From positions 22,780,388 through 22,844,387 of the forward strand of contig NC_087068.1 of assembly GCF_963678635.1 (NCBI RefSeq): a DNA stretch of 64,000 bases, in the 5' to 3' direction. Below, in pieces: positions 42,643 to 53,800 of this stretch. Source of the stretch: Symsagittifera roscoffensis. Taxonomy: Eukaryota > Xenacoelomorpha > Acoela > Convolutidae. Both the position numbers and the translations under genes were made by a program. Numbering within the stretch: the stretch's first letter is position 1; every line of letters starts with the position of its first letter. Below the pieces are notes generated by a model. That model was not told the origin of the DNA and searched no databases. It saw nothing but the letters and a program-made list of their open reading frames with translations.

Positions 42643-44779
42643 TTTGATTCTCAAATCCATTGTGATGAATTAGCTTTTTGATGACATATCTTTTGAAATT
42701 TATCTGTTTAAACTAACCCTTTAAAAATTAACGTCAATGTGAAAGTATTCGGATTGTTGTCAATCGAATTGAAACTGATTATGTATTGGTTGAAGTAAGT
42801 TATAACTTCTACCTGCAAGCTTTGTCTCCATTTGCATTTTCCTTCAAATTTGTAAGAGTTTACTGAGTTATTAGTCCAATTTGCATTTATTTTAGATTAT
42901 CATTAAAACTTATATTTTCATTTCCTAATTAGATAGTAAAATTCTGCATTCAAATTCAAAATTATTTTGAGTTTCTTTCCAAGTCCTTTGAGTGAATGCT
43001 TAGAATAGCAGCGGAGCGTCAGCAGATCTTTATGTTATATTTCGAAGCTTTTTAAATGATGTCTAAAGGAACTAAATTTGAAGCTCCAGCCAATTTAATT
43101 GCTGCTGAATTTTAGTTGCTGCCAATTTCAAAAATTTAAAAGCCAATTTAATTGCTGCAGAACATTTTTTAAAATCCATACACTTCAGAAGGCGACTCGA
43201 TACATCTGAAGACCTTTCAGGCAAAGTGGTTTTTCAACTTCATATGAATTACCTATATATGAGTTAGTGAAATTTGTCTTGCGCTCAATAAATTGGCGTC
43301 ACTCAGAGTTGGTTTTTTAAATGTTTTTTTTTTTGAAATTTCTGCGCGGACAGCTAGGCGATCTATAAACAGAATGTTGAAGTTTCCTTTTTGTAAGCAC
43401 AATCTTGAAAAAGACTCTCAGATTCAGAGGTGCTCACCTTGATAACTTTTTCCGACAAATCGGAGATTCAGACTCAGATTCCTTAACTTAAATAAATTAA
43501 ATAATTATATAACTGAATCAACCGTACAATCCCCCCTCAATTGAATTAGGGGGAGAGCATTTTAAGGTAGGTCACTTAGGGGGGATTGTACGGTTGGTCC
43601 TTTTAACTCAATTGGCTTCTTATCAACTGTGTTACTCCGAACACTCGCGGGAAGTGAGAAATCGCCGACCCACGTTTTTTGTTTTAAACGGAATTTCAGG
43701 GACTAAAAAAGCAGCTGTAAGGAATGGAGTGTATAATTATTGCAAAGCTATCCAACACGGCTCAAGTTCTGAAAATTCTATTTCAAGAAAAAGTTGAATT
43801 TGGTACGATTTAATCATCCGCTTATGCGCGATTTTAGGGCAATATATTGCGCGTTAATTAACCCGAATTGGCCAAATAAGCATCTGTCAAAATATCATAG
43901 CTTCACAAAAAATGATCACATCACAGGTGATATTTCTTAAATATATTTGAGCTTTATACATCAAAAATATTCCATCAAACCGCTTCGTTATAAAGTCGAA
44001 AATTGACTGAATAAAAAAACCACCCCAAGCGTAATTATTACGCATTTTCTTTGGAAGTCGCAATAAATTACAAGAAATAAGTATAATTACATGCGCTGCT
44101 GCTGTTTATATGGAAGTTTTTCGCATAGCTGTTTGCGCCATTTCGCAATTAAAGAAGATTAAAGTTCGAAATTTTATTTCGGAATCGTGAAAAAATAAGG
44201 AAATAATGGCTAAAGTTTCGAAAAAATGCATATTTGATACAGATGGTTGTCAAAATTAATACATGCTTAGGGGTTAGTTATCAGGTTGATATTGATAGCA
44301 GAGGGGTAATGGTAGTTACCAAGATTCAAACAATTTTCAAAATCTGATCAGTTTCCTTCAGTTATTTTATCGGCGTTCTAAAAGTTTCGATTAATTATCA
44401 GGATTCTAAAAACTATAAAATTCCTATTTGAATTCAGACATGCTAATTTCTCTAAATGAGTTGGCGAGGTAGGAGAGACTGATTTGACTTCAACAGACAC
44501 GGCCTGAAGCTATTTCATCGGGGGATAGGCATGTCCAATGTTTACCATGATACCAGCAGTCTTGTTAAATTATTATTCAATTGATTGGAAAAGATATTTT
44601 CAAAATAATTCTAGTCTAAAGTTCGCCTCTAAAAGTGGCGTCTAATTTAATTTTCAAATGAGCAAATTAGATTTGGAATTTGTTTAGAGACATTTTAGAC
44701 TGGGAAACTTTTTCTTTGCGATTTTCAACTTAAGATACCATCGAGTTTTTTTTATTGATGCATTTGGGTCGTCTGAATC
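42643..44779. other. Spacer between the Kelch gene and PLOD
   Basis: No gene recognised. It contains an AATAAA at 43287-43292, a 78-bp palindromic element (43519-43596), and an inverted, decayed match (about 43810-43960) to 24230-24390 with GATCATTTTT and GGCCAATT landmarks. The rest is AT-rich non-coding sequence. Confidence 0.55.
43519..43596. repeat. 78-bp element with perfect 19-bp terminal inverted repeats
   Basis: CAACCGTACAATCCCCCCT at 43519-43537 and its exact reverse complement at 43578-43596 flank 40 bp. C-runs are striking in this AT-rich spacer. Either a miniature transposon or a stable RNA/DNA hairpin; no clear target duplication. Confidence 0.75.
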
Positions 44780-44817
44780 ATAAAACCTTATTTCAGACTA
44801 CCCATGATAAGCTCTCA
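44780..44817 (+). promoter_or_regulatory. Acceptor-like site and short leader before PLOD
   Basis: ACCTTATTTCAG ends at 44796, leaving a 21-nt leader before the ATG at 44818. Inside it, ATG at 44804 opens a five-codon upstream frame whose TGA (44819-44821) overlaps the PLOD start, an arrangement compatible with termination-reinitiation or leaky scanning. Confidence 0.45.
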
Positions 44818-47800
44818 ATGATGCATAACCTTCTTCTGAATGGGCGCACTTTCAAATGCTTCATAGCTTGTTTGATTCTTCTGGCTTACGCAGGTAAAAA
44901 TTTGTTTGAATCTTTTTACTGCTTCTTTCATGCTTCTAGTTTTTAGAGAGTAGTTTATTCTATTTTTCGAACTCAATATACATCTAGTTCTACCAATGAG
45001 AGAGTGCATCATGATAACTTAAGCGTAAAATCCAAAACTTCGGGACAAATAACCAAAAAGTCGACTTCTTTTAACTTAAATTCCTGCAGTTTAAAACTTA
45101 GTCATTTAAATCATTTATTAATTATGCATTTTAACAGTTCAAGATAGTGAGGCGTTGTTTCAGAGAGAGTCTCAGGTGTGTTGTATCATTACACAGTGGC
45201 TACTCAACCTACAGATGGGATGTACCAATTGTTAGAATCAGCAGAAAACAACAATATCACAGTCAATGTAATCATCTTCGAGTTTTATTTTATAGTTTTA
45301 ATAATAAAGAAAATTGATTGGTAGAATATTGAAACAGCATACAAAACTAGCAATTCAATCACGTAACAAGTGAAATATCTTTTTTCTACTTTGTGAACAT
45401 GAAGGATATAAACCACCCTCGAAATTTGTTTCGGGCGTTAGCTAAGTGTACCAAAGTCGAAATTGGCATTTAATCTAATACAGTCTAAAGCGTTTTCAGC
45501 TACTTTTAAGGTGTTCCTCGTAATTATAGTGAAGACCATAATTAAGAAGGCAGATCTCCGGTGCTCAATTTTGTTAGTTTCCAGAAGTTGACATCGTAAA
45601 AGAGAACTCCGCTTTGAGACCATTAGCAGATTAATTGTCTATTTACTTGTAGTTTTGAAACTATCAGACAAATATGTTGCGTGCAGATTAAAATAAGAAA
45701 CTAATACCCAAAATGAAGATTTCCAAAGTAAGGAAGACTTTTTCTAGAGCAATTAAGAGTTTTCAGATTTCGGTCGCAGTTATTCTTGAAGACTGCAGAA
45801 GTGATCCCTCCGCAGTTTTTAAAGTTGGGCGTTTAATGATTTATACGGATGAGCAACCTGGTGTAAATCTAGAATGTAGACTGTAGACCTAGTAAACCCT
45901 GCGGCATCAAAATTTTAGGTTTTAGTTAAATTGGGTGTAATCAGTCGCTTTTTAAAATTTCTTCAGCATGAATCTTCAATCTTCAGCATGAACAAATCTA
46001 TTAACTTAAAATTCCTCTTTCAGGTGTTGGGTCTCAATTCAGACTTCGACTTTGTGGACATGGAGAGTGCAGAAGGTGGGGCATTCAAGCTCAAAGTACT
46101 CCATCAGGAACTAGTTAAACTCAAGCACAAGTTGACAACTGCAGATGAGCATGCAAAGTGCTCATCAATGGACAATAAAGGATGTGAGATGAAGACTGGC
46201 AATACAAATAATGCTGGTTTTGAAGGAGATGAAACAAAGGAGAACGATGAAATGGAAAACAAGCAAAAAATCAATTTGGAAGACGTGAAAATTATCTTCA
46301 CTGATGCGTAAGTTTTACATTTTCTACTTCAATCAATAAAAGTGCATTTCGGCTCCGATAGCTTGAACCATTTAAATGGAAATCATCATTTATCTTTGTA
46401 TTTGTTCAACCTTAATTAGCATATTCAAAAGTATTAAAACTTTATAAATTATTAAAAAATTATTCATATTCAAAGTTTATTAAAACTATGAATGATTTCT
46501 TTTTTTACCCCTTTTTGGCTCAAAAATAAGTTTCGTATCTGGAGTATCGCTAGACCAAAATAATGCTTATTGTTAGAGATAGAAACAATTTGGCGTTTGT
46601 CAATGGTTTGCGCAAGATAAGTAGTCGGCTCTTTCGTTTTTCGCCTTCATATTGCCAGTTTTTCATCGTTATTTTTATGCTCTAAAGGCTGAATGTGTGG
46701 TGTGATTTGTGATAATATTCATGAAGAACAAATGTGTTAAAAATAGTTATTTTGTTCAACCAGCATGTGAAGTTTTATTACGTTACGATCGCATGAAAAT
46801 ACACTGGAGGACATTACAAACTCAACCTATGTATATTGGTGCACCAAAAAAAGTTTCAAGATATTTTTTTTAAAAACCCTACAGTTTCTCTGGCCGATGC
46901 AACAGATTTCGAAGCTTTTCCTGGACTTTAAGAGATAAAGTAAATTTTTAACAACGATAACGTAAAAATTTGTATAAGTTTTAACTAGTTTTTATACTTG
47001 CAAGAGCAAGTGTCTTGTAATCGGGAGCTAGACTTTTTCTGTAAACAACTTTTCTTGCAAATTGAAGTTGCTTTATTAGTGAACCCTAGAAAATTCATGG
47101 CTCTTTAGGCAACCTTGTCTTTGCAAGGTCAAAAATTCAGATAAAACCTAACAATCAGAGTTTTTTTAGCGAACGTATTTTTCTTTTGATCAAAATTGGT
47201 GTTTTCTGGTAAATTCAGGCTCTAATTACTTTCAAACTGACAACAAATTTCAATAATACTTCAGTGGACTAAAATCGAGGTTTCAAATCTAAAATGTCTA
47301 TTTTAATGTCTATTTTGGACTAAATTTACTCTAGAAAATTTAGTGAATTAAAGTAAAGTGCTCACAGGGATCGAGAACAAATGATCAAAGTAACCCTCTA
47401 TGGTATTATATGAAGTGGTAAATACTGGCAATTGTTCCCATTACTATGATTTGAAACCTCTTCAACGAGGACATTGGTTTTTGAGATCGACAAATTTTCT
47501 TTATTCGGATGTTTCTTTACCCTTGCTGTAAACGACGTTGTTCGCAGAATGGTACTGTTGTAGGGAAGTTCGAAATAGTAAATTCATCAATAAGTATATT
47601 ACTTGTTTTACCTTTACACGTTTACTGAAATTATTTCGGCTGTTTTTCAGTTTATTTTTTTATATCGTCGGCTTATTTACCTATTTTTTTCTCCTAGTTT
47701 TCGGTCGTATTTGATATTGATAGAGTTTTGACAAAGTGTTTTCAAAATTTGAATATCAATTCTACGATTTTTTTTGGAAAATTTTTTCGTGGTAGAATTT

Positions 47801-50800
47801 TCAGACAGTTTTTTCGTCAATTGATTACACCGAAGACTTTAGTCAAGGTGTTATGGTATCGTGTAACGGGTTTTTTTTTAATGTTGTCAAGTGTCGACAA
47901 ATAACGTCCACAGTTATCAATTATCATGTGGGCTGGACTATATCGCGCTATGTCACGTGATTGCGTATGTTTGTTTCTTTATTTGTTCATCTTTATTTAT
48001 TTAATTATCTGTTCTTCTATTTATTTAATTATGTTTAGTTTGCTTATATTTATTTATAATTTATGTATGTACATATTTATTTTTGTTTATTTTTATCACG
48101 TGTTTTGTTTATTTATTTAATTATTCTTTCTTTCATTTAGTTTTGCTTTTATTATTTCTGCGTGTGTATTTATTTAATTTATTTATTTTCATTTATTTAT
48201 ATTATGGGTCTGTTTGTTTGGTTATTTGTTCATGAGAAATTTTGGTGTATACATGTGTTAATACGATTTTTAGTTCTAGAAGTGTTATTTTATGATCTTC
48301 GTTGATATATCAAAATTTTGACCTATACATGTGTTAGTACGATTTTTAGTTCTAGAACTGTTATTTCAGGCTCTTTCTCGATATAGCAAAATTTTGGTGT
48401 ATACATGTATTAGTACGATTTTTTGTTCTAGAACTGTTATTCTTCAATTATTAGTTGTTCAAGTTGTTTGGTTTTTGCTTCAGTTTCTATGCCTTCGGTG
48501 TATTGCGCGTAGCGCCTATGTTTTTTATTTTGGGTTCACGTGCTTTCTAGCCTATATGTTTCTAGAACTATAATTTTCTGAAGCAGCAGACTCGGGCTTA
48601 GGAGGCTTTAAGTGCTATCAGATTACAAAATACTTTTAAATTTTTTTTATCTATATTTTTGCTCTCAATTTTCAGAATTTTTTTTATTTACACTAGCCAT
48701 CAGCGTAGTGTTTTATTACGAACCTTCTTTTTTTCTAACCTAACTCGCAAATAAAAGTGTTAGTTAAAAGCATTCACTTGTTTGCAAATTTGACTGTAGC
48801 ATTGGAAATTGCTTTGATTTTTTGTGGCTAGTGTTTAGTACCTATTAAGCGTCCGTGGCTGAGTGGCTAGTGTGTGAGACTGTTAATCTCTAGGTTTCAG
48901 GTTCAAATCTCAGACATAGCGAAGTTTTTACCAATTCGAGACATTTCTAATTTTTCTTGTGTATTATATATTTAAATGCGGGCTTCACTATCTCGCCCTG
49001 CTTAAGCCTTTCAAGGTAATATTTTTGCATGTTTAAGCTATATCGTATATTGCAATGGTTGAAGTTTTTTTTTCAATTTTCCAGTTTGAATTCAGTGTTT
49101 ATTTCATGAAGTTTGAAATTAGCAACACTAAAGTGAGATGTTGTCATGTTTTTCCCAGCTTTTTCAATTCTGGCCTCCATATGTTAAAACAAATTCTTTT
49201 AGTTCACGAGATACGGCAATTTTCGAGATTTTTCAAAAGTTTCTAGAAAATTTAATCTTCAAATTTTTCTTAATTTTGGAATTCTCACTCTGTAGTTGGG
49301 TGCTGTCAGCGTACTCTCAGGGGTTGCGAATCTTGCCTCCAAATCTCTCACTTCAAATCCTTGTAGTTTTCGAGATATGACGTTTTTTATGATTTTTTCA
49401 AAAATTTTCAATAAGCTTGGATTTTAAAAAAATGCAAAACTTTGAAGATCTTAATCCTGTTGTTAGAAACTGTGATTGTTTTCTCAGGGGTTGCAAATCT
49501 TGCTTCTGAATGTGACTGCTTAAATCCTTGTACTTTTCGAGATTTTTTCAAAATTTTTCGGAGAACTTAGATATATAAAGTTTCACAAAATTTGAAGTTC
49601 CAATATCTGTATTGAGGCTTTGTCAGGGTACTCTCAGGAGTTGCGAATTTAGAAAAAAAATTTCTGATAACTTAAAATTTAGTTTTTCTTTTTCTTAAAA
49701 ATTTGAAGATCGCAACTTTGTATTGAGGCTTTGTCAAGGGTACCCTCAGGAGTTGCGAATTTAGAAAAAAAAATTCTGATAACTTAAAATTTAGTTTTTC
49801 TTTTTCTTAAAAATTTGAAGTTCGCAACTCTGTAGTGAGTTTCATTTGCGGTAAACATAGAAAATTTTGGCGTTCTGGCAATTTTTAAAATTCAGTGGTT
49901 TTCTATATCGTAAGTGGCGCGAAGCTCAGCTTCGCCTGTGTTCAATATTACGCTGATAAAAACTGATAAAAAACTGCAATGTACTTGAAATCATCTGATA
50001 GTTTCATAAGAGGGTATCCTAAATCCTTCAATTTGTGCTTAGAGTTGTCGGAAAATGTCGTCCAATTTACATTGAAAATATGCATGTTCGATAGCAAAAA
50101 TCAGAAAATTACTTACAACAATTTTACTTTAGGAATATATTTTGCCGATTTCGGTGTGATGCGTTTTCAATTTCGCACTGTATAGTTTTTTAAATATGAA
50201 ATGTGAATTTGGGGGAATGGAAAAAAGTAATCGGAATTTGCTCTGATGTGCTGCTTAATCTTTTTTGTTAATCTTCTCAATTGAAGTGATTTTGTGATTT
50301 TTCTCAATTTAACTTAGTTATGATGTGATCTACGTGGGCGGTGGAATGAGCGAGAAGATTGAGGCTGCATTTGATGGGCACCAGGTGGATGTTCTATTTG
50401 GAGCAGAAGTGTTCTGCTGGCCAGACGACGAACTATCTGTGAGTAGAATGGAAATATTGCAGTTTTTGAACGTAGCAATTTTTGATTTTTTTTCACCAAG
50501 TATGTTAGATATCAGAAATAATTCGGATACTTGATCTTCGAAGTTAGCCGCAAATTTTGACTGAAATAAATAAGTTATTTGCTGGATGTTATGCAAAACA
50601 GGTTTTTATCTGTTTTGACCTTTTGCTTTAAATGATGACTTGTATTAAACCCCTCATGGAAATGTAATTGTGCGATCAACTGGTACGAATCTTTTAGTGC
50701 TGAGACAGATTTATTGAATGTGTTGATTTACAGGTGGAATATCCTGAAGTGGAGTCGCCTTACAAGTACCTGAACTCCGGAGGTATGCCGTTTTTTTTAT

Positions 50801-53800
50801 TCTCCAGAAATTTACTTTGCCCACGGGTCGACATTGAAAACGCATTACGACCAATTGAGCTGTTTATTTTTCTCGTTAAGTATAGAGCGAATAATTTGAT
50901 CAGCAGCATTTGAACATTTTCGTTCATTTGATCACACTTAAGCAACCACATTTTTAGCAACTATGAGCCAATTATTGAACGAATAATTTGATCACATTTC
51001 AGCATCGAAGCTTTGAATGAAAGTTATGCGCTCTGTTAACCAGAAAATACCAATATTGAACCAAAGTGAAAAGGCACATAGGTGGCTTATCTTATTTTTG
51101 TTTTGGAATGTTTGCTCTGAAAGAAATTCAACGTTTTCTCTGAAATCAGGTTTCTTTTTTGGATATAAAGAAATAATTTTTTCTTAGATCCAAAATGCTT
51201 GTGTAAAATTGTCTAAAAAGTACCTTTATTACTCTATCTCGAAAGAAGTCTTCGAAATCTGTCAATGTCGATCAGAGAAATCGCGTGGATTTTACAAATT
51301 CTGGAGAAGTGTCTTGAAAGATTCTTTTTTGAATTTTGCATTTTCAGAATTTAGCATTTTGAAGATGCGTTTTCAATGTCACCAAATGTAGATTTTTTTG
51401 GTATCCATGCGAATGTAGTAATTTGACGAAGTTTTAGAATCACATCCACTCACGAGTGCAATTTTTTTAGAAACTGTTATTTAAGGAGCATGTTTCACAG
51501 TGTTTACAATGAGTGGATCATGAGTCCAAAAAACTCAGATCTGCTTTTGGAGTTTCATCCATTAGCAGTTCGCTGTACAATCCCTGCACACTCAATTATC
51601 TTTTACTAGGGTGGAAATTAACCGCATTTTTCAAAATTTTCCAATATCCTACTCGGGTAAAAAAACATTAACTTGACTTTTGATGCTGCTTTTCAGGCTA
51701 GTAAAGGTAACTCAACTATGAAATCATTATAAAGCATTGCGCTGCTATCTTTCCATGAAATAAACTTAAATGGCTGAATTCGTTATGGAATCTTGGCCAT
51801 AGGTAATATTTTAATTTGACCATGATTGTTTGGTGCAAAACTTGATGCTTCTATGTCTGATTTCAGTCTTGATTGTGTTCTCTATTTTAGTTTATCTCTA
51901 GTGTTAATCAGATCTCTCTTAATTTCTCATTTTCTCTGAAAAACCTTCGACTATATCAAGCAATCATATTGCTACAGTTTGCATTGAATCGTTTTCATAC
52001 GTGTATTTAGGATCAAGCGAAGGACTTTCAAAATCAAGGGAAATAATCAAGCGAAGGACTTTTTTTTGTTAAAGAAGAAAAAGAACTTTCAGTGCCAGAT
52101 AAATAATTTATACTTATCCAAATCATTTTACAATTTATAAAACTGAGCCGAGGTAATTTATTCCAAATTCTCTGTTCGAACTATGCTTGCTTGAAGTTTT
52201 ATCGTCACGTCTGTCTCGCTTTTTCTTGCAAAGAAAATATTTCTTTCAGACTAAGATACTGTTGACCACGTTGAACTTTTTTGATCGTTAATATACTTTA
52301 GGGTTCATTGGTAAACTGTCTGCGATCCTTGAACTTCTGTCTGGAGTGGAAGACCTGAAGAACCACGATGACGACCAACGCTTCTTCACCCACAAATACT
52401 TGAGCAATCTAATTGAGGTAAGTTATTTGCAACATTTGGTCATACGCGCCATTCGAGCTTTATACATTATGCTATTAAATTCTATTAATTAAGTGTCGAT
52501 CAACAGGGTTCCGAGACTTATTGAAGGTTTGCAGTTTTTTCAGGAAAAAGTCTTAAAATTTGTTCATAACTATTTCGCATTAGTGTATTTTACTCCATGC
52601 AATAAGTTCAGTTTGATTTTTCATTTCCATTTGAGTTTATTTCAAATTCGTTTAAAGCAAGTAACGCTCGACACTCAAGAAAAGGAAATGACCAGAAAAA
52701 TTGAAAACGACTTCTAGTTTCGAAAGTGGAATTTAATTCTCAGATTTTCCAGCGGAGTAAATTTTTTCCCTTTTCTTCAGTTTTCTCAAATCATAAAAGA
52801 TTCATTAAATTAAAGAGATTTAACGGGATTATTTTAAAGAGTAGATGAGCGTAGTGAAGACTCTGATAAAGGTCGTGATGATTTTTGTTTTTGTATTCAG
52901 GAACAGTCTTAAAATGCTCTAATAACAAAAGATATATTAACAAGGATAGCCGGTTACTGTGCAAGTGGCACAGAATGTTCCGACCATAGTCTTAAAAAAT
53001 ACAACAATGTTTTTTCAAATTATTGTCGTTTTATTTCGGCGTGGTGTGATAAAAGGAGCTGAACAAAAAAACTGAAGATTAGGCTTACGACGAAAAATCA
53101 AAAATTTCAAACCAATTTTTGTCAACCAACACGGGGAAATTTTTTAAAAGTGGTTCGAATCACGACTAAGGGCTTTAATATGTTATATCACTCAACCTGG
53201 TCCGATGATTATTTGTGGTACCTGATTTTGCGTGGAAAACAATAGAAAAAAACTAAAACACGCCCGAATACACAGTTCCTCCCCATTTTCAATAGTCGGA
53301 ACAATAATATACATATTAATGCATTTATGTGTGAGCTTAAGATTGTACGCACTTTTCGAATTCAATTCAGATTAATTTGCTAAAGGTTAAAGGGAAATTG
53401 AGCGCTCGAATTACGAAAGTGCCACGGTCAGCGAAATATGTGACCGACATCTTATTTCAGAAGTGATTTTTTTTCAGATTCCAAGCGGAATAAAAACAAC
53501 CTTCTGTTTCAGTTTTTTCAAATTGAGTTCATTTTATTAAGTGTGTATCATAAATTGTTTTTGAAATTTAAAGAGTTTAAAGGCCATATGTTTCGAATTT
53601 TAAGAGTGATCGAAAGTTGGCGTTTTTTAAAAAAATAAGTCATTTTTTTTGTTTTCTTGCGTTCCTTGACTCTTTTCCAATTGTCTGGTGACTATGTTTT
53701 TCTTCGAAATTTGAAAATTGAAATATATAATCAGAAATTTTCAGCAAAATAATAGTCTATAATATTCAGAAAAATAGTCAGTGACTGTCTGTTGGCTATA

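Noticed and set aside
47926-48120. 64-codon hydrophobic peptide
   Set aside because: Product of a TTTA-rich low-complexity tract within a PLOD intron.
48848-48935. Possible functional tRNA-Asn gene
   Set aside because: A-box, anticodon arm and B-box are present, but acceptor and T stems do not pair, and decayed relatives with the same flanks exist; it is a SINE.
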